Notes under the pieces: generated by a model
Told to the model about the DNA's origin: nothing
The model's input: the letters and a program-made list of their open reading frames with translations, nothing else
Database searches by the model: none
In this document: one piece after another, positions 37,724 through 47,473 of the stretch
Layout of the letters: every line of letters starts with the position of its first letter
How positions within the stretch are numbered: position 1 is the first letter of the stretch
Position numbers and translations under genes: made by a program
Source of the DNA: Herbiconiux aconitum
Lineage (GTDB): Bacteria; Actinomycetota; Actinomycetes; Actinomycetales; Microbacteriaceae
DNA: 64,000 nucleotides
Reading direction: 5' to 3'
NCBI RefSeq assembly: GCF_024979235.1
Contig: NZ_JANLCM010000001.1
Coordinates: 744,001-808,000 of the forward strand

Positions 37724-39762
37724 CAGCCCTCCCGGATGACGGCGACGCCCCCCGGCGCCACGGTGAAAGCGCCGTCGGCCGGTCGGCCGCTGACGAGATC
37801 GACGCCCGATGCGCCGACAGTGCGCGGATTCTCGAGGTCGTGGTTGATCGCGAACAGGAAGCTCCCCGTGTCGCCGATGCGTCGCGTCACGTCGAGCCCG
37901 GGCTCGATCGGGGCGATCGGCTGCAGCGCCGCGAGGGCGACGAGTCCGTCGACGATGGCGCCCATGCCCGGCTCATCGGGCCGGGTCGCGAGGTAGCTCG
38001 CCGATCCGGCGCCGACGGGTCGGCGGGTCAGCACCGGAACTCCGGCGAGCACGCCCTCGCTGTAGCGGGCGACGACGTCGGCATCCGGCGTCTCGAGATC
38101 CTCGGTCCACAGCTCGCCGCGCCATCCGGCATCCGTGGCGACGCTCTGCTCCGGCAGCAGCGGAAGCACCTCGGTGACCCGCACGCCGAGCAGCTCGCGG
38201 AATCGGCCCGGGTACCCTCCCGTCAGCACGCGACCGCTCTGGTCGAACACGCCCGAGTGGAAGCCCACCTGCACGTGGGCGCCGCGTTCGGCCGCGTCGG
38301 CCAGCGCTCGCGCGACGGAATCGTCGGCGAGCGGAAGGGTGGGAGCGAGCACCACGTCGTAGCCGTCGAGTGGAGCGCTCGACGGCAGCACGTCGACGGC
38401 GATGCCTCGCGCGGTGAAGGCGCGGTGAAAGTCCTTGGGCAGGTCGACGGCGTGCAGCCGGTCGCTCGGCCCGCGCGTCGCCCGCAACGACCAGGCGGAC
38501 TGATCGTCGAAGAGGATCGCGACCCGTGCCTTCTGCACCGTCGTTCCGGCAGCCGGCGCGATGCGCTTCAACAGGGCGCCGAACTCGGTGACCTCGCGGA
38601 AGATCCTCGTGTCCGCTCCCGCATGCGGCAGCATCCCCGAGTGGTACTGCTCGGCACCCGCGCTGGATTGGCGCCACTGGAAATACAAGGCGCCATCCGC
38701 CCCCCGCATGATGTGGGCGAGGCTGTTGCGAGCGAGCTGCCCGGGGGTCTTAGCCAGGTTGATGCCCTGCCAGTTGACGGCACCGGTGGAATGCTCCATC
38801 AGCAGCCACGGGGCGCCGCCGGCCATGCCGCGCACGCGGTCGGCGCTGAACGCGAGGTCGCCGGCCGGATGCGGGTCGTCTCGACGCAGGTAGTGGTCGT
38901 TGGCCACGATGTCGACCTCGCGCGCCCATCGCGAGTAGTCGTCGGCGCCGGGCTCCCCCATCACCATGAAGTTGGTGGTGATCGGAATCGTCGGCGTCAC
39001 CTCTCGCAGCACGGCCCGCTCGGCCTGGAAATGCGCGAGGAGCGCATCGGAGGAGAACCGCGAGAAGTCGAGCAGAAGGCCCGGGTTGTGCTTGGTGCGG
39101 GCGAACCGGGGCACCTGGACCTCATCGAAGGCTCCGTAGCGATGGCCCCAGAAGGCGGTTCCCCAGGCCTCGTTCACGAGCTCGATGCCCGAATACTTCT
39201 CGGCGAGCCAGTGCTGCCAGGCCGCTTCGGTCTCGTCGCTGTAACACGCCGCGTTCTCGTTGCCGAGCTCGTTGCTCACGTGCCAGAGTTTCAGCGCCGG
39301 GTGGTCGGCGTAGCGCTCGGCGAGCGCTCGCACCATCCGCAGCGCGTAGCGCCGGAACACGGCAGAACTCGGCGACCACGCCAGGCGCCCTCCCGACGCC
39401 GTGCGCACGCCGTTCTCGTCGACGGTTGCGATCTCCGGATGCGCCTTCATCAGCCACATCGGAGGTGCGGCCGTGGGGGTGGCCAGGGCGACTCCGATAC
39501 CGTTCTCGTGCAGCAGGTCGAGCACCCGGTCGAGCCAGCCCCACTCGAAGACGCCGTCGGCGCGTTCGAGAAGGCCCCAGGAGAACACGCCCACGGTCGC
39601 GGTCGTGACACCGGCGCGGCGCATCAACTCCACGTCGTCGGCCCAGACCGACTCCGGCCATTGTTCGGGGTTGTAGTCGCCGCCGAACGCGAAGCCGTCG
39701 GCGATCGGAGGGAAAGAGGTCGGGCCGCGCAGATCGGCGGCATGCGAGATGAGATCGGTCAT
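37723..39762 (-). CDS. beta-galactosidase, GH42 (second copy)
   Basis: 679 residues with the GH42 three-domain layout. Acid/base Glu165 in HVSNELGNE and nucleophile Glu323 in LMEHSTGAVNW; the Cys-x zinc cluster seen in some thermophilic GH42s is not present. Cytoplasmic. It follows the embedded ROK gene by 43 bases and is coupled to GH31 downstream. It differs clearly from the GH42 at 40972, so it is not a recent duplicate and may prefer another linkage. Confidence 0.94.
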   Translation of the reverse strand: MTDLISHAADLRGPTSFPPIADGFAFGGDYNPEQWPESVWADDVELMRRAGVTTATVGVFSWGLLERADGVFEWGWLDRVLDLLHENGIGVALATPTAAPPMWLMKAHPEIATVDENGVRTASGGRLAWSPSSAVFRRYALRMVRALAERYADHPALKLWHVSNELGNENAACYSDETEAAWQHWLAEKYSGIELVNEAWGTAFWGHRYGAFDEVQVPRFARTKHNPGLLLDFSRFSSDALLAHFQAERAVLREVTPTIPITTNFMVMGEPGADDYSRWAREVDIVANDHYLRRDDPHPAGDLAFSADRVRGMAGGAPWLLMEHSTGAVNWQGINLAKTPGQLARNSLAHIMRGADGALYFQWRQSSAGAEQYHSGMLPHAGADTRIFREVTEFGALLKRIAPAAGTTVQKARVAILFDDQSAWSLRATRGPSDRLHAVDLPKDFHRAFTARGIAVDVLPSSAPLDGYDVVLAPTLPLADDSVARALADAAERGAHVQVGFHSGVFDQSGRVLTGGYPGRFRELLGVRVTEVLPLLPEQSVATDAGWRGELWTEDLETPDADVVARYSEGVLAGVPVLTRRPVGAGSASYLATRPDEPGMGAIVDGLVALAALQPIAPIEPGLDVTRRIGDTGSFLFAINHDLENPRTVGASGVDLVSGRPADGAFTVAPGGVAVIREG

Positions 39763-39805
39763 GCGGTGAAGTGCTCCCAGAGTTCGGATGAGAAGTGAGT
39801 GGGCA

Positions 39806-40975
39806 TCAGGTGGTCTCCCTCTGCACCACGCGGCGGATGGCGGAGATCGAGGCCGCCCAGGCGTAGTCGGCGAAATCGAAGTCCCAGAAATCGAGCAGGC
39901 CGAGCTCCGACGAGGGATCGAGGTGCTCCTCGACCCCCTGGTGGAACGCGGCTTCGGCCAGGCGAGCCATCGGCAGCCCCTCGCCGGTCACGATGACCTT
40001 CTGCGGGTCGATGAGGTCGACGAGGTAGGCCACCGCTGCCCCGAGCGCCCGGGCGCCGCCCTCGACCGCGGCCACGGCCCGCGGATCTCCCTCTTCGGCG
40101 CGGCGGAGCGCATCCTCGAGGTCGGCCGCGCCGGCGTTGGCGATCACGGCGGGCACGGTCACCCACGCCGAGACGCAGCCGCGATGACCGTGGTCGCACA
40201 CCGGCGCCGTCTCGCCGTTCGACACGAGCAGATGGCCCACCTTGCCGGTGTGCCCTCGGGCTCCCCAGACCAGTTCGTCCCGAACGACCAGACCGGCGCC
40301 GATGCCCGCACCGAAGGAGACGACCGCCAGCGAGCTGTGGCCGACCCCCGCGCCGAACCAGTGGTGCGCGACCGTGAGCGCTTGCACGTCGTTGGAGATG
40401 ACGGTCGGCAACCCGCTGACCTTCTCCACCATGCCCTGAAGCGGCACGCGATCCCACCCGAGGAACGGGGAGTCGATGACTTCGGCCCGGCCGTTCATCT
40501 CCTCCACGTCTCCGGCGAGGCAGACGCCCAGCGAGGCGAGCCGCCGGTGACGGGTGCGGAAGTCGGCGACCACACGCCCGATCAGCTCCACCACGTCGGC
40601 GGCCGCCTTCGACGCCGGCAACGGGTGTTCCACCCGCTCGACGACGACGGCGTGCAGATCGGTGACCACGGCATACAACGCCTCGCCGGTGAGCTTGACA
40701 CCGGCGAAATGCGCCGATTCCGGACGCAGATCGAGCATCTCCGAGGGGCGGCCGCGACCGCTCCTCGGTTTGATCTCGCCCTCCACGATGAACTGCAGCT
40801 CCACGAGGTCGCGGGTCAACCGGGAGAGACTGGTTCGCGAGAATCCGGTGCGCCGGGCGAGGTCGGCGCGCGACCGCGAGCCGTGCACCACCACCTCCCG
40901 CAGCACCGCGCGCTGGCCGTCGTGCAGCTCCGGCCAGCTCCACCGATCGGCCGCCTCGGTGATCGCCTCCGTCAT
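39806..40975 (-). CDS. ROK family transcriptional regulator embedded in operon
   Basis: 389 residues: winged helix (about 20-70, ADLARRTGFSRTSLSRLTRDLVEL) and a ROK fold. The zinc motif reads CDHGHRGC, with His in place of the second Cys of CxCGxxGC. It overlaps the GH42 gene upstream (ATGA) and lies between the two GH42 genes, so its level rises with the operon. It may repress or activate this operon in response to a sugar from it. Confidence 0.88.
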   Translation of the reverse strand: MTEAITEAADRWSWPELHDGQRAVLREVVVHGSRSRADLARRTGFSRTSLSRLTRDLVELQFIVEGEIKPRSGRGRPSEMLDLRPESAHFAGVKLTGEALYAVVTDLHAVVVERVEHPLPASKAAADVVELIGRVVADFRTRHRRLASLGVCLAGDVEEMNGRAEVIDSPFLGWDRVPLQGMVEKVSGLPTVISNDVQALTVAHHWFGAGVGHSSLAVVSFGAGIGAGLVVRDELVWGARGHTGKVGHLLVSNGETAPVCDHGHRGCVSAWVTVPAVIANAGAADLEDALRRAEEGDPRAVAAVEGGARALGAAVAYLVDLIDPQKVIVTGEGLPMARLAEAAFHQGVEEHLDPSSELGLLDFWDFDFADYAWAASISAIRRVVQRETT

Positions 40976-42990
40976 GGTCGGAGGGCGAGTGGCGAACGAA
41001 CGACCCGCACCTCTCCGGCGAGCAGCTCGAGAGATCCGTCGACCGCCTGACCGGTGAGCAATTCCTCGCCGGTCGCCGGCACGCTCACGTCGGCAGTGCC
41101 GTGGTTGATGAAGAAGGTGAAGCGCTCATGGGCGCTCTCGCGCTCCAAGGTCTCCACACCTTCGGCCACGGGCGACGACCACCCGGTCGCCGCCAGGGTC
41201 TCCACCAAGGCGTCGATGGAATCGGCGTCGAGGGCGGCCGACACGTACAGCGCACGTCCGCCGTCGCCGACGGTGCGAGACGTCACCGCGGGGAGTCCGT
41301 CGAGCGGTCCTCCGGAATACTGCGCGAGCACCTCGGCGTCGTCGATGCGAACGTGCTCGGTCCACTCGGTTCCGGTCCAGCCGTTGTCGAGCCGGAACCG
41401 GTCGCCCTGCTGCAGCGGCAGGATCTCCTCGCTCCACGCGCCGAGAAGGGCCCGGAACGCTCCCGGGTAGCCGCCGAGGCGCACCTGGTTGTTCGCATCG
41501 ACGATGCCTGACGCCATGCCCACGATCACCGTGCCGCCGGCGTCGGCGAACTCGGTCACCCGGCGCGCCGTGTCGTCGTCGACCAGGAAGAGGGCCGGAA
41601 GCACCAGCACTTCGTAGCCCGAGAAGTCGTTCCAGGGGGGCAGCACGTCGATGCTGAGGTTGCGTCGCCAGAACGCCCGATGCCAATCCCGCACGATCCT
41701 GCCGTAGGCGATGGCGTTATTGGGTTTGACCCCCTTCGCCAGGGCCCAGCCGGCCTCGTCGTCGAAGAGGATGCCCACGCGAGCCTGAGGAGCGCGGCTT
41801 CCCTGAACGGGTGCCAGCGCACGGAGGTGCCCACCGAGAGCGCACACCTCACGGAAGACCCGGGTGTCTTCGCCCGCGTGCGGCACCATTGCCGAGTGGA
41901 ACTGCTCGGCACCGCCGCGTGATGCGCGCCACTGGAAGAACAGAACGCCGTCGGCTCCGTGGGCGATGTGACTGAGGCTGTTCCGGATCAACTCGCCGGG
42001 GTCTTTGGCCCGGTTGCGGAGCTGCCAGTTGACTCCACTCGTGGAGTGCTCCAGGAGCAGCCACGGGCGGCGCTCGGTCGTCATGGGGCGCATCCGGTCG
42101 CCGGAGAAGGCGACGTCCTGCTGGGGCAGCGGGTCGGGCGACCTCGTGTAATGGTCGTTCGCGACGACGTCCATGTGCGGCGCCCAGCGGGCGTAGTCGA
42201 CGACGTCGGCCTCGGCGCCCACCATGAAGTTGGTGGTCACCGGCAGCTCGGGCGTGATCTCCTTCAGCACGGCGCGTTCGGCCAGGTAGTGCTGCAGCAG
42301 TTCGTCGGAGGAGAACCGGTCGAAATCGAGCACCAGCGACGGGTTCTTCGAGTCGTCTCCCCGTGGGGGAAGGATGTGCTCGAAGTCGCGGTAGCTGTGG
42401 CCCCAGAAGGCGCTACCCCAGGCATCGTTGAGCGCCTCGAGCGAGCCGTACTTGTCGCGGAGCCAGCGCCGGAATGCGGCCGCGGAGACATCGCAGTAAC
42501 AGCGGGCGTTGCCGCCGCCGAACTCATTGCCGACGTGCCACATCACCACGTGGTCGCGCTCGCCGTAGCGCTCGGCCACCGCGCGGGCGATCCGCGTCGC
42601 ATAGCTCCGGAACACCAGGTTGCTGGGGCACCAGCCGAGCCGCGCGCCGGGCCAGTGCGGCTGCATGTCGTGGTCGACCGGCCGGAACTCCGGATGCTCG
42701 AACAGCAGCCATCCCGGAGGCGCCGCCGTCGGTGTGGCGAGGTCGATCGCGATGCCGTTCTCGCCGAGCAGGTCGACGATCTCGTCCATCCAGTCCCAGT
42801 CGAACTCGCCATCGGCGATCTCCACGAGTCCCCAGGAGAAGATGCCGAGCGACACCAGGTTCACGCCGGCCTCCCGCATCAGTCTCACGTCGTCGCGCCA
42901 GACGTCGGGAGACCACTGCTCCGGGTTGTAGTCGGCTCCGTAGCTCAGGCCATCGGTCGGCCAGCGGCCGTCACGGTGGGACCAGGTCAT
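40972..42990 (-). CDS. beta-galactosidase, GH42 (first copy)
   Basis: 672 residues from the ATG at 42990. Acid/base Glu156 in HVGNEFGGGN and nucleophile Glu314 in LLEHSTSGVNW mark GH42; YGADYNPEQW near the start is also typical. No signal peptide. ATGA overlaps link it to the permease before and the ROK gene after. It removes non-reducing beta-galactose, as found on xyloglucan, galactan and other side chains. Confidence 0.95.
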   Translation of the reverse strand: MTWSHRDGRWPTDGLSYGADYNPEQWSPDVWRDDVRLMREAGVNLVSLGIFSWGLVEIADGEFDWDWMDEIVDLLGENGIAIDLATPTAAPPGWLLFEHPEFRPVDHDMQPHWPGARLGWCPSNLVFRSYATRIARAVAERYGERDHVVMWHVGNEFGGGNARCYCDVSAAAFRRWLRDKYGSLEALNDAWGSAFWGHSYRDFEHILPPRGDDSKNPSLVLDFDRFSSDELLQHYLAERAVLKEITPELPVTTNFMVGAEADVVDYARWAPHMDVVANDHYTRSPDPLPQQDVAFSGDRMRPMTTERRPWLLLEHSTSGVNWQLRNRAKDPGELIRNSLSHIAHGADGVLFFQWRASRGGAEQFHSAMVPHAGEDTRVFREVCALGGHLRALAPVQGSRAPQARVGILFDDEAGWALAKGVKPNNAIAYGRIVRDWHRAFWRRNLSIDVLPPWNDFSGYEVLVLPALFLVDDDTARRVTEFADAGGTVIVGMASGIVDANNQVRLGGYPGAFRALLGAWSEEILPLQQGDRFRLDNGWTGTEWTEHVRIDDAEVLAQYSGGPLDGLPAVTSRTVGDGGRALYVSAALDADSIDALVETLAATGWSSPVAEGVETLERESAHERFTFFINHGTADVSVPATGEELLTGQAVDGSLELLAGEVRVVRSPLALRP

Positions 42991-43868
42991 CCTTTTACTC
43001 CTCCAGCTATGAGATCCAGTCGCCAGAAGCGTTGCAGGAACAACACCAGGGCGATCAGGGGCAGAATCGCGACGGCGGCGCCGATGATCGCGAGGGAATA
43101 CAGTGCGGGCGATCCCGAACCGCGATCGAGCAGTGAGTTCAGTCCGACCGTCAGCGGGAAGGTGTTCGTGCTCGAGAGCATGATGTAGGGGAGCAGGAAG
43201 TTGTTCCAGATGCCGACGAACTGCAGCAGGAACACCGTCACCATGCCCGGGAACATAAGAGGGAGCACGACGCCGCGGAAGATGCGGAACTCGCTCGCTC
43301 CGTCGATGCGCGCGGCCTCGAGCATCTCGCCCGGGATCGCACCCTGGGCGTACACCTTGCAGAGGTAGATGCCGAAGGGGCTGATGATCGACGGCAGCAG
43401 CACCGACAGCTGGGTTCCCGCCAGGTGGAGATCCGACAGCAGCAGATATTGCGGCACCGCCAGCGTGATCCCCGGGATGAGGAGACCCACCAGCAGCGCC
43501 ACGAAGAAGATGCGCCCGCCGACGAAGTCGAACTTCGCCAGCGCGTAGCCGGCCGCGGCCGACACCAAGGTCGACAGCACGCCGCCCACTCCGGCATACA
43601 GCAGCGAGTTGCCGGCCCACATCAGGTAGGCGCCGTCGCTGTAGCTGAACAGCGCCACGAGGTTGTCCCAGAGGCCGGTGCCGGGGGCGAAGGTGAAGGA
43701 ACTGAACAGTTCGCCGGGTGCCTTTGACGACGCCACGAAAACCCAGGCCACCGGGATCAGCGCGTAGATCGCGCCGACCACGAGGATGATTGTCGGAACC
43801 CACCGGGCCCGATTCTGCGTCGAGGCCCGACGCACCGGGGCGAAGGGGCGAGATACGGTGGCAGTCAT
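42987..43868 (-). CDS. carbohydrate ABC transporter permease (MalG type)
   Basis: 293 residues with six membrane helices. EAA loop EMLEAARIDGASEFRIFRGVVLPLMFPG. ATG overlaps the end of the MalF-type gene (ATGA); its own stop overlaps GH42. It imports an oligosaccharide with its partner permease and the binding protein at 44862. Confidence 0.94.
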   Translation of the reverse strand: MTATVSRPFAPVRRASTQNRARWVPTIILVVGAIYALIPVAWVFVASSKAPGELFSSFTFAPGTGLWDNLVALFSYSDGAYLMWAGNSLLYAGVGGVLSTLVSAAAGYALAKFDFVGGRIFFVALLVGLLIPGITLAVPQYLLLSDLHLAGTQLSVLLPSIISPFGIYLCKVYAQGAIPGEMLEAARIDGASEFRIFRGVVLPLMFPGMVTVFLLQFVGIWNNFLLPYIMLSSTNTFPLTVGLNSLLDRGSGSPALYSLAIIGAAVAILPLIALVLFLQRFWRLDLIAGGVKG

Positions 43869-44821
43869 CGCATCCCCCGTCGGGTCGTCCAGCGCACGGT
43901 CAGCAGCACCGCGACCGAGATGGCCGCCGTTCCGATGGCGAGCACGACGGATGCCGCGGCCGCGACCGGCAGGTTGTCGAGCGCGAAGGCATCCTGGTAG
44001 ATGCTCATCAGGGGCGCCCAGGTGCTCGTGATGGTGTCGGTGAGCGGCTTCAGCACGAGTGGCTCGCCGTAGAGCTGCAGCGCACCGAGCAACGCGAAGA
44101 TGGCCGTGAGCACCAGCGCGGGGCGAACCAGCGGCACCTTGACGCGCAGGGCGATCTGCACCTCGCCGGCCCCGTCGAGACGGGCGGCCTCGATGAGTTC
44201 GCGCGGGATGCTGCGGAGGGCGGTGTAGATGACGAGCATGTTGAAGCCCACCCCTCCCCAGATGGAGATGTTCGCGAGCGCACCGTAGATTCCCTGGGGC
44301 TCGAGGAACGGAATCGCGCCGAGGCCCAGCTGCTCGGTGACGTACGAGAACGGGCTCGTGCTCGGCAGGTACATGAACCCCCACATCAGTGCGGCCACGA
44401 CGCCGGGCACGGCGTAGGGCACGAAGATGGCGGTTCGGCCGAAGCGCTGGAGCCGCACACCCGGCGAGTCCAGGAGCAGCGCGAACAGCAGGGCGAGCCC
44501 CAGCATGATCGGCACCGCGATGATGCCGTAGATGGCCATCCGGCCGAGCCCGGCGATCAGCTGGGAGTCGGAGACCACGTCGAGGTAGTTCTCGAACCAG
44601 ACGAAGGTCGTCTCGCGGATGCCGAGGGTGCCGCCTCCGGTGAGCCGCTCGGCGAAGAAGCTGATCCCGAGGGTGTAGACCACGGGGATCACCGTGAAGG
44701 CGATGTACAGCACGATCGCCGGCGCACTGAGGAAGTAGGGCGCGAGGCTCGGCCGGCGACGGCGCCGCTTGGGCGTCGTCACCGCCCGCGCGGCGACCGG
44801 AGCAGTGATTGTTTCGATCAC
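43865..44821 (-). CDS. carbohydrate ABC transporter permease (MalF type)
   Basis: 318 residues with six membrane helices. EAA loop ELIEAARLDGAGEVQIALRVKVPLVRP. It follows the binding-protein gene by 40 bases and overlaps the MalG-type permease. No ATPase gene is encoded in the operon. Confidence 0.94.
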   Translation of the reverse strand: MIETITAPVAARAVTTPKRRRRRPSLAPYFLSAPAIVLYIAFTVIPVVYTLGISFFAERLTGGGTLGIRETTFVWFENYLDVVSDSQLIAGLGRMAIYGIIAVPIMLGLALLFALLLDSPGVRLQRFGRTAIFVPYAVPGVVAALMWGFMYLPSTSPFSYVTEQLGLGAIPFLEPQGIYGALANISIWGGVGFNMLVIYTALRSIPRELIEAARLDGAGEVQIALRVKVPLVRPALVLTAIFALLGALQLYGEPLVLKPLTDTITSTWAPLMSIYQDAFALDNLPVAAAASVVLAIGTAAISVAVLLTVRWTTRRGMR

Positions 44822-44861
44822 GTCGACGTGTCCTTTCTGAGTCGGGGTGGGGGTGACGTCG

Positions 44862-46163
44862 TCAACCTTCGGCGACCTCGTACCCCTTCTTCTTCAAGTC
44901 GTCCACGACGGCCTTCTGGGTGGTCGTCAGCGCATCCGACCACGACGTGCCGTTCTGCACGGCGGCGTTCAACGCGTCGGTGAGTGTGCTCTGAGCCACA
45001 TCGGTGTTCGGTCCCCAGGTGACCGGCACCGTGTCGGCGGCGATGTCGGCGGCGACCTGGTAGTAGTCGGTCTGCTGCGGCATCAATGCCGGCGGCTTCT
45101 GCTCGGTCGCGATCTCCTGACCGGACAGGGCAGCCGGGTAGCCGTTGGCGACGTTGAGGATCATCGTGGCGCCCTCTTCGGAGGCGTTCTGCCACTTGAC
45201 GAACTCAGCGGCTTCCTTCGGGTGCTTGCTGCCGGAGATCACGGCGACCGACGACCCGCCCTGGAACGAGACGGCCGCGTCGTCGGCGTCCCACCGCGGA
45301 AGCGGAGAGAGCTCCCACTTGCCCGCGGTCTCCGGCGCGACGCCGTAGATCACGCCGGGCGCCCAGACGGCCGAGGGCCAGGAGAGCATCGTGCCCTCGT
45401 TCAGCTGCTGGTTGTAGGTCGGAGTCAGGATCGGGTCGGTCGAGATCAGCCCGTCGTCGTACATGCCCTGGAAGAAGTCCATGACCTTCTTCGACCCGGC
45501 GCCGTCGATATCGACGGTCCATTTGCCGTCCTTGACCGACCACCAGTGGTCACCGGCTTGTTCGGCGACCGCGGCGAACCAGCCCCAGCCGTCGGTCGTG
45601 ATCGACGCCATGACGAGATCGGGGTTCTGCGCCTTGATGGCCGCGGCGTCGGCCTTGTAGTCGTCCCAGGTGACAGGCGGTGTCGTGATGCCGTACTGGG
45701 CGAAGATGTCGGAACGGTACAGCAGCGCCATCGGTCCGATGTCCTGCGGAACCCCGTAGGTGTGGCCGTCGAAGGTGGTCTGCTCCCAGGTGCCTGGAGC
45801 GAACTTGTCCTTCACGTCGGCGACCTCGTCGGTGATGTCCATCGGCACCCCGGCCACGATCAGTCGCGGCAGCGCGGTGTTCTCGATGGCGGCGATGTCG
45901 GGAGCGTTGTTCGCCCGCACCGCGGTGAGCAGCTTGGCCGAGGACTGTTCGCCGCCGCCCGCATCCGTGTGCACCACCTTGATATTCGGGTGCGAGGCGT
46001 TGAAGGCCTCCACCATCTCGTCCGAACCGGGAGCCCAGCTCCAGAACTGCAGGGTCACGACGCCACCGTCGTCACCCCCGCCGTCGCTCGCCGTGCAACC
46101 GGCCATCGTGATGGCGGCTACCGCCACGACTGCTGCGGTAGCCAGCTTTTTCGTCTTGCGCAT
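44862..46163 (-). CDS. extracellular solute-binding lipoprotein (sugar ABC importer)
   Basis: 433 residues. Signal peptide with lipobox MAGC, modified Cys23; solute-binding fold beginning VTLQFWSWAPGSDEMVEAFN and NIKVVHTDAGGG. First gene of a seven-gene operon reaching the alpha-xylosidase at 35405. The promoter-operator at 46223-46269 matches that of the GH1 gene. It is only distantly like the binding protein at 32904, so the two importers likely see different oligosaccharides. Confidence 0.95.
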   Translation of the reverse strand: MRKTKKLATAAVVAVAAITMAGCTASDGGGDDGGVVTLQFWSWAPGSDEMVEAFNASHPNIKVVHTDAGGGEQSSAKLLTAVRANNAPDIAAIENTALPRLIVAGVPMDITDEVADVKDKFAPGTWEQTTFDGHTYGVPQDIGPMALLYRSDIFAQYGITTPPVTWDDYKADAAAIKAQNPDLVMASITTDGWGWFAAVAEQAGDHWWSVKDGKWTVDIDGAGSKKVMDFFQGMYDDGLISTDPILTPTYNQQLNEGTMLSWPSAVWAPGVIYGVAPETAGKWELSPLPRWDADDAAVSFQGGSSVAVISGSKHPKEAAEFVKWQNASEEGATMILNVANGYPAALSGQEIATEQKPPALMPQQTDYYQVAADIAADTVPVTWGPNTDVAQSTLTDALNAAVQNGTSWSDALTTTQKAVVDDLKKKGYEVAEG

Positions 46164-46222
46164 GAAGTCTCCTTTGACTCGAATCAGGGGATCAGCGCCC
46201 GCCAGCCTGGCGAACGGCTCCC

Positions 46223-46269
46223 AGCATCACCCGAGCCCCGCGACTTTGTCAAGTGGCGGTACAAAGTCG
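46223..46269 (-). promoter_or_regulatory. promoter-operator of the GH42/GH31 importer operon
   Basis: On the minus strand TTGACA (46247-46252) is 18 bases from GATGCT (46223-46228). The -35 lies inside a perfect 9-bp inverted repeat CGACTTTGT (46241-46249) with ACAAAGTCG (46261-46269). TTGACAAAGTC-N13-GATGCT is identical in layout to the GH1 promoter at 49006-49035. Confidence 0.7.
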
Positions 46270-46273
46270 ATTT

Positions 46274-47473
46274 CTAAATGCCGTCTCCACCGAGAGTCCG
46301 GTAGAGCCCGAGCGCCGCGGCCGCACGGGCCCATTCCGTGAAGCCGAAGTCGGCCAGCTCGACGAGCGGAAGAGCGCCCAGAGCGACGTCGTGCAGGCCC
46401 CCCGCGAACTCGTCGTCGCGGCCTTCGAGCAGCTGTCGCGCGTCGCCCGTCAGAACCACTTTGTCGGGGTCGACGAGATTCGCGACGTGACCCACGGCAG
46501 CACCGAGTCCACGGGCCGCAGCACTCAGGATCCGGTCGGCATCCGCGTCGGTCGCAGCCCGTTCCGCCACCTCCTCGAGCGACCCCGCTCCGCTCTGGGC
46601 GAGGATGGACGCGACCGATGCGACACTCCAGAGGCAGCCGCGATGACCGAGCGGGCACAGCGGACCGTCGGGCGCCACCGGCACGTGCGCGAACCGGCCC
46701 GCCGTGCGGTGGGCGCCGACGATGATCTTGCGGTCGGCGACGAGGCCGAACCCGATCTGAGCGCCGACCGAGACCAACGCCAGGCTGTCCTGCCCGTCGT
46801 CGAGCCGGGGCCATTGCTCGAACGCGGTCAGAGCCACCATGTCGTCCTCGACCCAGACCGGACCGCCTATGCGCTCGGACAACCGGATGCGATCGCTCTC
46901 GCCGATGATGCTGTGCAGATCGAGCCCGACCGGCGCATCGTCCAGCTGCTCGAACGACCCGCAGATGGCGAGGGCCGCCACCCGGAACCCCGAGGATCGT
47001 GCTTCCGCGAGCCAGCGTTCGCACTGCTCGAGCAACACCGACGCGTCGAGGCTCGACACGATCGCGTCGGCCCCCCACACCACGACGTTCTCCATATCGA
47101 TGACGGCCGCCACCAGCTGTCGCGCCCTCACGTGCACGCCGAGGAAATGGTATCGATCGGGCACGGCCACCAGGATGTCGCCCGGCCGGCCGAACGCCTG
47201 GTGCGCCCCGCGGCCGCCCGCGCTCACGAGACCCGCCAGTTCGAGCTCGCGACCCACCGTGGTCATCCGGGTTCGGGAGACGCCGAGGCGGCGCGCGACA
47301 TCCGCCTTGGCCAGACCGTGGTTCCAGAGGATCTGGTTGTAGGCGGCCTGCGTGGTGGGGTGGAGCGTGGGCCAGGCCACGATCGATGACGACTCAGCCG
47401 CGGTGTCGCGAGGGGGATGCACGACACCATCCAACCGCGGGTCGCCGCCGCGGAGCGCAGCGACTCGCCTCAA
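46274..47473 (-). CDS. ROK family transcriptional regulator
   Basis: 399 residues from a TTG at 47473 overlapping the fucosidase stop (TTGA); a GTG at 47422 is an alternative. Winged helix at about 40-85 (AKADVARRLGVSRTRMTTVGRELELAG), then ROK fold; zinc motif CPLGHRGC, with Leu in place of the second Cys. It lies between the fucosidase gene and the next importer operon, five bases from the operator at 46241-46269, so it is the best candidate for binding TTGACAAAGTC. Confidence 0.88.
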   Translation of the reverse strand: MRRVAALRGGDPRLDGVVHPPRDTAAESSSIVAWPTLHPTTQAAYNQILWNHGLAKADVARRLGVSRTRMTTVGRELELAGLVSAGGRGAHQAFGRPGDILVAVPDRYHFLGVHVRARQLVAAVIDMENVVVWGADAIVSSLDASVLLEQCERWLAEARSSGFRVAALAICGSFEQLDDAPVGLDLHSIIGESDRIRLSERIGGPVWVEDDMVALTAFEQWPRLDDGQDSLALVSVGAQIGFGLVADRKIIVGAHRTAGRFAHVPVAPDGPLCPLGHRGCLWSVASVASILAQSGAGSLEEVAERAATDADADRILSAAARGLGAAVGHVANLVDPDKVVLTGDARQLLEGRDDEFAGGLHDVALGALPLVELADFGFTEWARAAAALGLYRTLGGDGI

